The notes beneath the pieces were generated by a model. The model was not told the DNA's origin and searched no databases. It saw only the letters and a list, made by a program, of their open reading frames with translations. Positions 1 to 8,100 of a stretch of 64,000 nt of DNA are shown here, piece by piece. The stretch's first letter is position 1, and every line of letters starts with the position of its first letter. The translations under genes and the position numbers were made by a program. This DNA is from an uncultured Bdellovibrionales bacterium (GTDB taxonomy: Bacteria > Bdellovibrionota > FAC87 > UBA2466), in NCBI GenBank assembly GCA_937903155.1, contig CALCZU010000120.1, positions 17,107 to 81,106 on the forward strand. Direction: 5' to 3'.

Positions 1-1008
1 AAAACTTCCGAAGAGGATGAGAATGAAGTTGATGAAGGAAGCCAAGCGCTTCCCGACCTCAAAGAATCTTCGAAGATCGATTGCCAAAAAGTAGAGACTG
101 AGAAGCACATGACTCAGCCTCCGCCACGCTATTCTGAAAGCTCTTTAATTAAAGAGCTCGAAGAAAAAGGCATCGGCCGTCCGTCCACTTACGCAAATAT
201 TCTTTCAACGATTCAAGATCGCAAATACGTTGAGAAAAAAGAGAATCGTTTTTACCCGACGGAACTCGGGGATCTCGTCACGGACCTTCTCGTTCAAGCC
301 TTTTCGGGCATCGTCAATGTTGAATTTACGGCCAAAATGGAAGAACAGCTCGATCAAATCGAAGAAGGCAGCCGGAACTGGATTAAGACTCTCAGTGAAT
401 TCTACGATCCTTTCGAAGTCACTCTAAAGGAAGCTGAAGAAAAAATGCGCAATATCAAGCGCGAGGAAACCGTCACTGAACTGGATTGCCCGAAATGCCA
501 GAAGAAGCTCATTATTAAATGGGGCAAAAACGGAAAGTTCGCAGCTTGCCAAGGTTACCCCGATTGTAAATTCACCAGTGAATTTACCCAAGAAGATGGT
601 GTTTTAAAACTCGTCGCGCAGCCCACGACCGATGAGAAATGTGAAAAATGCCAACAGCCGATGATGGTAAAAACAGGCCGCTTCGGAAGATTTTTAGCAT
701 GCTCCGGTTATCCCGAGTGTAAGAACACGAAAGCGATTACGACCGGAATCGAATGTCCCGAGTGTCATAAGGGTGAGCTTTCTCAAAAGAGGACACGTTT
801 TGGAAAAATTTTCTATTCTTGCGTGAAGTATCCCGAATGCAAATACGCGATTTGGGATAAACCGATTAAAGGCGAAGCTTGCCCTGAGTGCAAACATCCT
901 TTTGTCGTTGAACACTACACAAAAAAAGAAGGCGCTTCGATTCGTTGCCCTAATAAGGAATGCGGATTTAAAAAGGAAGCCCCCCAACAAGCGAGTGCCG
1001 CGGAATAA
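1..1008 (+). CDS. topA: DNA topoisomerase I, C-terminal part (5' end outside window)
   Basis: This is the 3' end of type IA topoisomerase, the enzyme that relaxes negative supercoils. The reading frame is open from base 1 with no start needed, so the gene begins before the window; the visible part is 335 residues. The stretch KHMTQPPPRYSESSLIKELE followed by EKGIGRPSTYA is the highly conserved TopA core segment. After it come tandem zinc-ribbon modules: Cys pairs at CPKC with CQGYPDC, at CEKC with CSGYPEC, at CPEC with CVKYPEC, and a final CPEC with CPNKEC. These match the topoisomerase C-terminal four-cysteine domains that bind single-stranded DNA. The in-frame ATG at 109 is internal and not a real start. 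The gene ends at TAA, 97 bases before the next one. Identification is secure. Confidence 0.97.
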   Translation, partial: KTSEEDENEVDEGSQALPDLKESSKIDCQKVETEKHMTQPPPRYSESSLIKELEEKGIGRPSTYANILSTIQDRKYVEKKENRFYPTELGDLVTDLLVQAFSGIVNVEFTAKMEEQLDQIEEGSRNWIKTLSEFYDPFEVTLKEAEEKMRNIKREETVTELDCPKCQKKLIIKWGKNGKFAACQGYPDCKFTSEFTQEDGVLKLVAQPTTDEKCEKCQQPMMVKTGRFGRFLACSGYPECKNTKAITTGIECPECHKGELSQKRTRFGKIFYSCVKYPECKYAIWDKPIKGEACPECKHPFVVEHYTKKEGASIRCPNKECGFKKEAPQQASAAE

Positions 1009-1105
1009 AATCGGCGTTGCCTTGTGACGCTCTGCACTTATTTCGTTCGCACGCTCGATCGGTAATCATCTTGCCAAGATCCCGGTCGCACGCTTAAATG
1101 GCCGG

Positions 1106-1615
1106 ATGAGTAAAAAATTCTTCTTTATTTTAGGGCTCTTGCTTAGCGGAAATATTTTCGCAGTCGATGGCTATTACCTCGGAGTTTCGGCGGGACACGT
1201 CGCTTTAACCGGAAAATCCTCGGGCGGTCGTAGCGGAACCTTGGGAGTCAATCTGGAAGGAGCGATTCGAGCCAATCCGATTTTAGATATCGCTTTGAAT
1301 ATCCATTACAGTCCTCATCCAGGGGGGCTCACAATTTGGGGCGAAATGATTTCAGCTAACTTCCACATTTGGGAAGTGAACGATTTTGATCTGACGATTG
1401 GCGGAGGGCCCGGATTTTATACTTTTAAGACTTCCGACAGCGAAACGCTATTTGGTTTGCACATCGGTGCTGCGGGCGACTTACATCTCGGCGACAACGT
1501 CCGGTTGGGCCTGGGTGTGAGATATAACGGAATTTTTGGCGGCAAAGATACAGGTACCGGAGATAATTTTGCGACCGTGATGGCAAGATTAGGTTTCTTT
1601 TTTCCAGTAGAATGA
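1106..1615 (+). CDS. small outer-membrane beta-barrel-like protein
   Basis: A 169-residue protein with a clear signal peptide (MSKKFFFILGLLLSGNIFA, predicted cleavage after NIFA). The rest consists of short alternating hydrophobic/polar strands rich in Gly, Tyr and Phe, ending in FFFPVE. This is the pattern of small outer-membrane beta-barrels of the OmpW/OprF N-terminal size class. No family can be named. It is followed after only 12 bases by the biotin carrier gene, so the two may be cotranscribed, although the catabolic cluster gives no hint of a role for a barrel. The ribosome binding site before ATG 1106 is weak. The preceding gap (1009-1105) contains a 9-base direct repeat, TCGCACGCT, at 1047 and 1086. 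Confidence 0.7.
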   Translation: MSKKFFFILGLLLSGNIFAVDGYYLGVSAGHVALTGKSSGGRSGTLGVNLEGAIRANPILDIALNIHYSPHPGGLTIWGEMISANFHIWEVNDFDLTIGGGPGFYTFKTSDSETLFGLHIGAAGDLHLGDNVRLGLGVRYNGIFGGKDTGTGDNFATVMARLGFFFPVE

Positions 1616-1627
1616 AAGTGACGAGAG

Positions 1628-1840
1628 ATGAAAAGTATTAAAAGCGAAATGGCGGGAACGGTTTTGGAAGTAAAAGTGGAAGCGGGCGACACCGTGACAC
1701 AAGGTCAAGAACTTGTGATTATGGAATCGATGAAGATGGAAGTTCCCGTCCTTAGCACTCAAAGCGGTAAAGTTTCCTCAGTTTCTAAGAATGTCGGAGA
1801 TTTTGTCAACGAAGGCGAAACCTTGGTAGAAATAGAATAG
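1628..1840 (+). CDS. free-standing biotin carboxyl carrier protein
   Basis: A 70-residue single-domain biotinyl/lipoyl carrier. The biotinylation site is the classic ESMKME motif, with Lys36 as the expected biotin attachment residue. A second hairpin half (GDFVNEGETLVEIE) closes the domain. In most leucine-degradation operons the carrier is fused to biotin carboxylase in one alpha subunit (LiuD/MccA). Here it is a separate small protein, and no biotin carboxylase lies in the cluster. By context it should carry carboxybiotin to the carboxyltransferase encoded at 3520-5037. The gene starts 12 bases after the preceding gene, with GAGAG upstream of the ATG, and its TAG stop overlaps the GTG start of the next gene (TAGTG), indicating translational coupling. 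Confidence 0.9.
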   Translation: MKSIKSEMAGTVLEVKVEAGDTVTQGQELVIMESMKMEVPVLSTQSGKVSSVSKNVGDFVNEGETLVEIE

Positions 1841-2751
1841 TGTCAAAAATAGAAATCACTGACGTCACTTTAAGAGACGGACTTCAGGCTGAAAAAACGA
1901 CATTAAGTCTTGATCAGAAGACAAAGCTTTTCAAAAAACTCTTGGCTTGCAAACTTTCGCGGCTCGAAGTGACAAGCTTTGTGAATCCCAAGTGGATCCC
2001 ACAACTCTCGGACGCGAGCGATTTTTGCGAAAAACATTTTTCAGATCCAAAGTATTTCGATCAAGTGATGGCCTTTGTACCGAACGTCAAAGGAGTCGAG
2101 AAACTCGTCCAATACCAAATCGGCTGGGTCAGTTGCTTTATTTCATTGAGTGAAACGTTTAATAAAAAGAACATCAATAAAACAATTGCAGAAACGCTCT
2201 TAGAATTGAAAGAAATTGTCGAGGTTTCGCACCAGGCAAAGCGCAAAGTTCGAATTTATATTTCGACTGTCTGGGGATGTCCTTACGAGATTACGATTGA
2301 CGAGAAAAAGCGCAAAGAAGTCTTTAATGAAGTGATCTCACTTCATCCCGATGAAGTGGCTTTGAGTGACACCATTGGTGTGGCACTTCCTAAAGATGTC
2401 AGTCACGTCGTCAAAGACTTTGGACAGCGATTTGGTTTGAAAAAAACAGCCCTCCATCTCCATGACACCTACGGAATGGCGCTGAGTAATATTTCTGCCG
2501 GATTTCAAGAAGGCATTCGAAAATTTGACGCCTCGATGGGCGGGATTGGCGGTTGTCCCTACGCCAAAGGTGCTACAGGAAATGTCGCAACCGAACTTGT
2601 GAGTTATTATTTTGAGCGGTCGGGCCATTATCAATTTCCAAAGCAGGAATATCTCGAAGCGCTCGCATTTTTAAGAACGGCCGGGTTGAAGTTAAACAGC
2701 AAACTTGCTGACATCGATGAAAAAGGGGGTCTCTGGTATGGCATCCAATGA
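1840..2751 (+). CDS. mvaB: hydroxymethylglutaryl-CoA lyase
   Basis: A 303-residue HMG-CoA lyase, the last step of leucine breakdown, which splits HMG-CoA into acetyl-CoA and acetoacetate. The TIM-barrel family signatures are present: DVTLRDGLQAE near the N-terminus (Arg12, Asp13), the metal-binding HLHDTYGMA (His205, His207), and the lyase signature GGIGGCPYAKGATGN with the reactive Cys238. Start is GTG at 1840, overlapping the stop of the carrier gene by one base. Its end overlaps the hydratase start by 14 bases. Together with the hydratase and carboxyltransferase it forms the lower leucine (liu-type) pathway: methylcrotonyl-CoA to methylglutaconyl-CoA to HMG-CoA to products. The symbol liuE would also fit. 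Confidence 0.93.
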   Translation: MSKIEITDVTLRDGLQAEKTTLSLDQKTKLFKKLLACKLSRLEVTSFVNPKWIPQLSDASDFCEKHFSDPKYFDQVMAFVPNVKGVEKLVQYQIGWVSCFISLSETFNKKNINKTIAETLLELKEIVEVSHQAKRKVRIYISTVWGCPYEITIDEKKRKEVFNEVISLHPDEVALSDTIGVALPKDVSHVVKDFGQRFGLKKTALHLHDTYGMALSNISAGFQEGIRKFDASMGGIGGCPYAKGATGNVATELVSYYFERSGHYQFPKQEYLEALAFLRTAGLKLNSKLADIDEKGGLWYGIQ

Positions 2752-3520
2752 ACTATTAGTCCGTAAGGAATCTGGAGTCTTAGTCGTGACGCTAAATCGT
2801 CCCGATAAGATGAATGCGCTCAATAAAGACATGTTCGACGCTTTGAAAAAACTCGTCGATGTTGTTGAGACAGATAAAACCGCGCGGGTGATTATTTTGA
2901 CCGGCGCCGGAGATAAAGCTTTTTGCGTGGGAGCGGATCTCAAAGAGCGCCAGGGGATGAATGAAAAAGATGTCGCTTTGAGAATGGATTCGGTTCGACA
3001 ACTTTATCTCAGGCTTGAACGTCTTCCCGTTCCGATTATTGCGGCGATCAATGCGACAGCTCTCGGAGGCGGACTTGAACTTGCTCTGACCGCCGATTTA
3101 AGAGTGGCAGGAGAAAACGTCATGTTCGGTTTTCCTGAAACCGATTTAGGAATTATTCCCGGTAATGGCGGAACCCAACGTCTTCCGAGGCTCATCGGCA
3201 TGCCGAAAGCACTCGAAATGGTTCTTCTGGCCAAAAGAATTCCTGCGGGCGAGGCTTTAAAGCTTGGACTTGTTCAATCTGTCGTGGCTCCGGGGCAGGC
3301 GATGGCACATGCGATGACATGGGCGAATAAGATCCTAGAAGCCGGCCCGATTGCGATTCGTGCTGCGAAAGCAGCGATTCGCGGCGGGATGGAGCGCAGT
3401 TACGAACACGGATTGCAATTCGAACTTGAGTCCTACAAAGCGTGTCTTTACTCAAAGGACAGACTCGAGGGACTAAAAGCATTTAGCGAAAAAAGAAAAC
3501 CAGTCTACAAGGGCGAGTAA
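2738..3520 (+). CDS. enoyl-CoA hydratase, probably methylglutaconyl-CoA hydratase
   Basis: A 260-residue crotonase-fold protein. The oxyanion-hole and catalytic regions are visible: ADLKERQGM, ALGGGLELALTADLRVA with Glu114, and FPETDLGIIPGNGGTQRLPR with Glu134. Both catalytic glutamates of true hydratases are therefore present. Start chosen at ATG 2738 because AAAAGGGGG lies at the right distance upstream; an in-frame codon at 2705 would add 11 residues inside mvaB. It overlaps mvaB by 14 bases and the carboxyltransferase by one base (TAATG). The position between HMG-CoA lyase and a carboxyltransferase points to 3-methylglutaconyl-CoA hydratase (LiuC); that specificity is inferred from context. 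Confidence 0.9.
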   Translation: MASNELLVRKESGVLVVTLNRPDKMNALNKDMFDALKKLVDVVETDKTARVIILTGAGDKAFCVGADLKERQGMNEKDVALRMDSVRQLYLRLERLPVPIIAAINATALGGGLELALTADLRVAGENVMFGFPETDLGIIPGNGGTQRLPRLIGMPKALEMVLLAKRIPAGEALKLGLVQSVVAPGQAMAHAMTWANKILEAGPIAIRAAKAAIRGGMERSYEHGLQFELESYKACLYSKDRLEGLKAFSEKRKPVYKGE

Positions 3521-5037
3521 TGGAAACGTTTTCAGAAGTAAAATCGAGAGTCTTAAAAGGGGGTTCCCAAAAGAACCACGACAAAAACACCCAAAGTAAG
3601 AAGCTATTCGCTCGCAAACGAGTGGATCTTCTTTTTGATAAAGACACTTTTATCGAAGATGGAATGTTTGCAAACTGTAAAGACGCAGAACTTCCTGCCG
3701 ATGGTGTCATTACTGGCCTTGGAAAAATTGCAGGTCGAGTAGTCGCCGTCATGGCGAATGATTCTACCGTCAAAGCAGGATCCTGGGGCGCAAGAACGGT
3801 CGAAAAAATTATTCGCATTCAAGAGACCGCCGAAAGATTGATGTGTCCGCTTTTCTATCTGGTCGATAGCGCGGGTGCGAGACTAACGGATCAAGTCGAA
3901 ATGTTTCCCGGTCGAAGGCACGCCGGCCGTATTTTTAGAAATGAAGTCCATTTATCGGGCCGAGTGCCTCAGATTTGCCTTCTTTTTGGGCCGTCAGCGG
4001 CCGGTGGCGCGTATATCCCTGCCTTTTGTGATGTTGTCTTCATGAATGACGGGAACGCGTCCATGTATCTCGGATCCCCGCGTATGGCGGAAATGGTCAT
4101 TGGCGAAAAAGTGACGCTCGAAGAAATGGGCGGCGCGAAGATGCACTGCTCGGTGAGCGGATGCGGCGATTTCTTATGTGCTTCCGAAGAAGAGGCCATC
4201 GAAAAAGCCAAAAAATATCTGTCGTACCTGCCTTCGAATTGGACCTCGAGCACCGTAGCTTCAAAGTCCATAAACCCTGAAAAAAACCCGAGCGAAATTA
4301 AAACGATTTTACCCGAAAGCCCTACTCGCGCGTATGAAATGCGAACGGTGATTAAATGTATCGTCGATAAAGACTCGTTTTTGGAAGTGAAAGAACTTTA
4401 CGCAAAAGAATTGTTAACTGGCTTTGCACGACTCAACGGACAAAGTATCGGAATTGTCGCCAATCAACCTTTGGTGAAGGGCGGAGTTCTTTTCGTAGAG
4501 TCTGCCAATAAAGCGGCAAGATTTATTCAAATCTGTAACGCGTATTCGATTCCCCTTTTATTCTTAGCCGATGTCCCTGGATTTATGATCGGATCTAAAA
4601 TCGAAAAAGAGGGAATGATTCGCGCAGGTGCGAAGATGATCCACGCGGTTTCTTCAGCGCGCGTTCCAAAAATTTCTCTCATTATCCGTAAAGCGTTCGG
4701 AGCAGGCCTTTACGCCATGTGTGGTCCTTCGTATGATACTGACGCTGTGCTAGCACTTCCCAGTGCGAGTATCGCAGTCATGGGGCCGGAACCCGCAATC
4801 AATGCGGTTTACTTCAATAAAATTCAAGAGCTCAATCCTGAAGACAAGAAAAAGTTCATGCAGGAAAAGATCGAAGAGTACAATAAAGACATCGATCTTT
4901 ACCGACTTGCCGGAGAACTGATTATCGATCACATCGTCGATTTCGAAGAAACCCGCACCGAACTTATCAAACGTTTCGATGCTTACTCGCTTGCGGCTCG
5001 AAAACTCTCGAGCCCGGCCCCGATTCTTCCCATGTAA
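3520..5037 (+). CDS. acyl-CoA carboxylase beta subunit (carboxyltransferase), probably methylcrotonyl-CoA specific
   Basis: A 505-residue carboxyltransferase of the PccB/MccB family, which moves CO2 from carboxybiotin to an acyl-CoA. Both crotonase-like halves are present. The N-terminal half has YLVDSAGARLTDQ and the oxyanion segment FGPSAAGGAYIPAFCD; the C-terminal half has FLADVPGFMIGSKIEKEGMI and RKAFGAGLYAMCG. Length is normal for the family (about 500 to 540). It is the last gene of the leucine-type cluster, starting in TAATG overlap with the hydratase. The matching biotin carboxylase subunit is not in the window. Propionyl-CoA or geranyl-CoA specificity cannot be excluded from sequence alone; HMG-CoA lyase next door favours methylcrotonyl-CoA (LiuB). 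Confidence 0.9.
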   Translation: METFSEVKSRVLKGGSQKNHDKNTQSKKLFARKRVDLLFDKDTFIEDGMFANCKDAELPADGVITGLGKIAGRVVAVMANDSTVKAGSWGARTVEKIIRIQETAERLMCPLFYLVDSAGARLTDQVEMFPGRRHAGRIFRNEVHLSGRVPQICLLFGPSAAGGAYIPAFCDVVFMNDGNASMYLGSPRMAEMVIGEKVTLEEMGGAKMHCSVSGCGDFLCASEEEAIEKAKKYLSYLPSNWTSSTVASKSINPEKNPSEIKTILPESPTRAYEMRTVIKCIVDKDSFLEVKELYAKELLTGFARLNGQSIGIVANQPLVKGGVLFVESANKAARFIQICNAYSIPLLFLADVPGFMIGSKIEKEGMIRAGAKMIHAVSSARVPKISLIIRKAFGAGLYAMCGPSYDTDAVLALPSASIAVMGPEPAINAVYFNKIQELNPEDKKKFMQEKIEEYNKDIDLYRLAGELIIDHIVDFEETRTELIKRFDAYSLAARKLSSPAPILPM

Positions 5038-5042
5038 TAAAA

Positions 5043-5072
5043 AAAGCGTTCTCTTTTTAAGGAGAACGCTTT
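5043..5072. terminator. bidirectional hairpin terminator
   Basis: A perfect 11-base inverted repeat, AAAGCGTTCTC (5043-5053) and GAGAACGCTTT (5062-5072), with an 8-base loop. It sits between the convergent carboxyltransferase (+) and serine protease (-) genes. Read on the minus strand the stem is followed by a run of T (the A-rich stretch 5036-5044 on the plus strand), so it is a good intrinsic terminator for the protease. It can also stop the plus-strand cluster, with a weaker T tract. Confidence 0.85.
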
Positions 5073-5088
5073 GTAAGTGTTTTGAAAT

Positions 5089-6030
5089 TTATTTCGCCGA
5101 AGTGATGCATTCAATCCATTCGCGGATACCGGCGTAGTCGACTCGCGAGTGCAAGTTCTTTGCGTTTTTGGCTTTACCCGTCGTAGCGACTTCGTCTTCG
5201 CTGAAGAGGGCCATCGAAGCGATTCCGTAAACGACGACTTTATCGTCAACTAGTTTGAAAAGGGGCCCCCCAGAGTCGCCCTTTAAGATAGCGCTGAATC
5301 CGCTTTTTTCATCGTAATCTGAGAGAGTGACGGTCTGAGTAACAGAGTCCAATTCGGCGATTTCTTCCTCTGTCATGGTCTTTAATTCTTCGCCAGTGAG
5401 AACCGCAGTTTCTTTAAAGTCGGCTTTACCGATATTCAGTAGACCAATGGCTGCGACGGACTTATCAAACTGGTCAAATCCATAGCCCCCGACATAAAAG
5501 CCTGTCTCACCCTTCTTGATTTCGTTCGTTGTTACTGTGGCAGGCGTTAATTTTTCGAGTTCTTTTCCGAATTCACCCGAGAATTTTAATAGAGCGACAT
5601 CGTCTACACTTGTTTTCACACCTTTCACGAGGATTTCTCTCTCGGAAGGAGCGATAAAAACTTCTACTTCATCCATTTTGGATTCACGAGTGCTTCTGAA
5701 TTCGTTTGGAGCTTTAATTGTAAACACAGGTTTGTCTGTATCTGTGAGTTTGTGAGAAGCGACACAGTGAAGTGCTGTGATAATAAATCCATTTCCCAGA
5801 TAGGTTCCCGTGCAGAGACTTTTTCCGTCCATGAGCAGCGCTACGATTGAACCATATTTTTTTGCTTCTGATTTCAGAGCACGATTTCCTTTAACGACCT
5901 CTCTCGTGTTGGAATTTTTAACTTGTTTGGGCTGCTGTGTGCAGGCAACTAGAGTGAAAAATAGGAGAAAGACAGTCAGTAGGTGCTTTTTTGAATACAC
6001 GAATTCTATACCATTGCTCAACAGTTTCAT
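5089..6030 (-). CDS. trypsin-like serine protease lipoprotein, paralog 1
   Basis: A 313-residue S1-family protease with a lipoprotein signal: hydrophobic segment 17-29 and lipobox LVAC (Cys30 as the lipidation site). The catalytic triad is intact: His88 in TALHC, Asp144 in DDVALLKF and Ser253 in GDSGGPLF. It is therefore probably an active trypsin/chymotrypsin-fold protease anchored in the envelope; the membrane side is not evident. A good ribosome binding site, AAGGGG, precedes ATG 6030. It is a close paralog of the next upstream gene (6137-7069), sharing the GGYGFDQFD / AGYGLDQFD segment, overall order and promoter. The two are a tandem duplication, each with its own promoter. Confidence 0.9.
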   Translation of the reverse strand: MKLLSNGIEFVYSKKHLLTVFLLFFTLVACTQQPKQVKNSNTREVVKGNRALKSEAKKYGSIVALLMDGKSLCTGTYLGNGFIITALHCVASHKLTDTDKPVFTIKAPNEFRSTRESKMDEVEVFIAPSEREILVKGVKTSVDDVALLKFSGEFGKELEKLTPATVTTNEIKKGETGFYVGGYGFDQFDKSVAAIGLLNIGKADFKETAVLTGEELKTMTEEEIAELDSVTQTVTLSDYDEKSGFSAILKGDSGGPLFKLVDDKVVVYGIASMALFSEDEVATTGKAKNAKNLHSRVDYAGIREWIECITSAK

Positions 6031-6058
6031 TTAGTTACCCCTTGTTTGTGATGTTCTA

Positions 6059-6087
6059 CTTATAAAATTTTTTAAAAACTGCGTCAA
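6059..6087 (-). promoter_or_regulatory. sigma70-type promoter of protease paralog 1
   Basis: Read on the minus strand: -35 TTGACG (6082-6087), 17-base spacer, -10 TATAAG (6059-6064), about 30 bases before the start codon. The -35 lies inside TTGACGCAGT, shared exactly with the promoter of paralog 2. Further upstream both share a TTAG-N-AAA-N-GCGT block. Confidence 0.75.
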
Positions 6088-6136
6088 AATGCGAATTTGA
6101 TTTCTGACGCTTTTACTAACCTTTGTTAAGGCTGCG

Positions 6137-7069
6137 TCATTTCTTTGCCAGAGTAGAAGCGATCCATTCTCTAACATTTTTCTTATCGATTCGAGCGTGC
6201 TTATTGGTTCCGGTTTTTAAATCTCCCGAAATTTTGAGTTCATCTTCGTCGTACTGAAAACCCGACGCTACTCCGTAGACGATCATTTTATCTTTTACGA
6301 ATTCGAAGAGAGGGCCTCCGGAGTCGCCCTCCCAAATCGCGCCGCCTTCTTCTTTATTGTTGTAGCTCGATAAGAATTCACTTTTAGTAATGTGAACTAC
6401 GTTTACTTTTGCGGTGTTTAAATGTGCAATCGAGGCAACCTCGGTATCGAATTGATCGAGTCCGTAACCTGCGATCGTAAATTTTCGGTCGGTAGTAATT
6501 TGTCTAAATCCGAATCCCTTGCGAAAGGATTCGTCACTCTCTAATAATTCTTCTTCAGCTACCGCCGCGACGGGAATATTTTTAAGCTCTTTTGCGAACT
6601 CGCCTTTGAATTGGATGATTAAGACATCTGATTTTTCGGTCACCGGAAGGGGATCTAATAAAGTGGTCTTCACGATGTCGGGTCCGAAAGAGAATTCCAC
6701 TTCGTCTGGCTCCGAAGCTCGGCTCGAACGGATCCGGTTTAAAGCAGAAACTCGAAATGTAGGTTTATCATTTTTGTCGAGCTTGTGTGTCTGGGCCACG
6801 CAATGGGTGGCTGAGAGAAAGTAGCCATTTCCTAAATGGGTTGCGGTACAGAAACTCTTTCCGCTGTCCATTAAAAGACCGACGACAGGAGAAAACTGTG
6901 AGAAGTCTTTTCTGAGGACGCGTTTACCGTTCACAATCAGACGTTCTTGAGAAGACACATTGGACGTAATTTCAGTTCCACAGCCTGTTAACATTAAAGT
7001 TAACGCGGTCGCCGCGATGAGAGTGTGATAACCCAAGAAACGTTTCGCACTAATAATCAATAAATTCAT
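6137..7069 (-). CDS. trypsin-like serine protease lipoprotein, paralog 2
   Basis: A 310-residue S1-family protease. Lipoprotein signal with lipobox LTGC (Cys30). Triad residues are His89 (SATHC), Asp148 (KSDVLIIQF) and Ser250 (GDSGGPLF), so catalysis should be intact. AGGGG lies before ATG 7069. It differs from paralog 1 mainly in the mid-region, for example the FRKGFGFRQITTDR insertion. Substrates cannot be predicted; trypsin-like lipoproteins are known to be abundant in predatory Bdellovibrio relatives, but no such role is shown here. Confidence 0.9.
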   Translation of the reverse strand: MNLLIISAKRFLGYHTLIAATALTLMLTGCGTEITSNVSSQERLIVNGKRVLRKDFSQFSPVVGLLMDSGKSFCTATHLGNGYFLSATHCVAQTHKLDKNDKPTFRVSALNRIRSSRASEPDEVEFSFGPDIVKTTLLDPLPVTEKSDVLIIQFKGEFAKELKNIPVAAVAEEELLESDESFRKGFGFRQITTDRKFTIAGYGLDQFDTEVASIAHLNTAKVNVVHITKSEFLSSYNNKEEGGAIWEGDSGGPLFEFVKDKMIVYGVASGFQYDEDELKISGDLKTGTNKHARIDKKNVREWIASTLAKK

Positions 7070-7095
7070 GCTATTACCCCTCTGTGTCTGATCCA

Positions 7096-7124
7096 GTTAT
7101 AGAAAGTATGCATGACTGCGTCAA
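7096..7124 (-). promoter_or_regulatory. sigma70-type promoter of protease paralog 2
   Basis: On the minus strand: -35 TTGACG (7119-7124), 17-base spacer, -10 TATAAC (7096-7101). Upstream of the -35 lies a direct repeat, GCAAATGTTAGCAAATG, part of which is also present before paralog 1. It may be an operator or simply a duplicated leader. Confidence 0.75.
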
Positions 7125-7179
7125 AGGAGAATGCGTTTCTGTTAACGCATTTGCTAACATTTGCTAAGAGCAGGCTCTT

Positions 7180-8100
7180 CTATTTGAATTCTTTGCCAAT
7201 CGAGAGCGGTGGTCGGCTCTTTCCCATGAATCCTACGAGAACGAGCAGTGTAATGAGGTAGGGAGTGGCCTGAATAAACTGGACGGGGAAGTTTCCAGTT
7301 AACCATTCTGCACTTTGCAATCGAATTTGAAGACTGTCGGCGAATCCAAAGAAAAGGCAAGCAAAGAGCGTCGGAAGCGGCCGCCATTTTCCGAAGATGA
7401 GTGCTGCGAGCGCAATAAATCCCCGTCCTGCAGTCATATCGCGCGTGAACTGACTCGAGTGCGAAATCGAAAGAAATGTTCCGCCTAATGAACAGAGAAG
7501 TCCGCCGATAAATAGAAAAATAAAGCGCGTCCGTTTTACATCTCCACCTAAGGACTGCAAAGCCTCGGGGGCATCGCCTGCAGCAAGTAATCGAAGTCCC
7601 CATTTCGTTTTATAGGCGATAAAATGCGCCGCAAACGGCAAAATCAAAGCCAAGTAGACGAGAGGCAGTTGCGAGAAAAAGATCCTTCCTACTAGCGGAA
7701 TCTCAGACAAAATGGGGATCGAAATCGCGTGGAATCGATGTTCAATCGCAATCGCCGGGGAATTCGTCGGCGAAGAGAAAAAGATCTTATTTAAGAATGG
7801 CGTGACCCCTGCGGCAAGCAGGTTAACGGCAACCCCACTGACGATTTGATCGGCTCTGGCAAAAATTACAAGGAGCGCATGGAGAGACATTGTAAAGCCT
7901 CCTGTGAGAAGGCCTGCAAGCGTTCCGAGCCAGGGATTTTGCGTGTAATAGGTGACGACGGCGGCGGACCAAGCGCTCGTCAGCATCACGCCTTCCAGGC
8001 AAATGGTCGCAACGCCTGAGCGCTCGCAGAAAAAGCCCCCAATCGCGGCAAAGAGGAGGGGGGTCGAAAGTCTCAGACAGGATTCTAAAAGTTCAAACAT
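7180..8100 (-). CDS. nucleoside-type ABC transporter permease (NupQ/YufQ-like)
   Basis: A 306-residue multi-spanning inner-membrane permease of the branched-chain amino acid/simple sugar/nucleoside ABC class. Typical features are GGFFCERSGVATICLEGVML near the N-terminus, which resembles the ERSGVVNIGLEGMML signature of the second permease in BMP-type nucleoside importers, and the conserved GGTFLSISHSSQFTRDMTAG loop. It is the last gene of the importer, overlapping the preceding permease gene by 8 bases. The ATG at 8100 follows GGGG at about 8 bases. With 8093-9157 it should form the heterodimeric channel. Confidence 0.88.
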   Translation of the reverse strand: MFELLESCLRLSTPLLFAAIGGFFCERSGVATICLEGVMLTSAWSAAVVTYYTQNPWLGTLAGLLTGGFTMSLHALLVIFARADQIVSGVAVNLLAAGVTPFLNKIFFSSPTNSPAIAIEHRFHAISIPILSEIPLVGRIFFSQLPLVYLALILPFAAHFIAYKTKWGLRLLAAGDAPEALQSLGGDVKRTRFIFLFIGGLLCSLGGTFLSISHSSQFTRDMTAGRGFIALAALIFGKWRPLPTLFACLFFGFADSLQIRLQSAEWLTGNFPVQFIQATPYLITLLVLVGFMGKSRPPLSIGKEFK

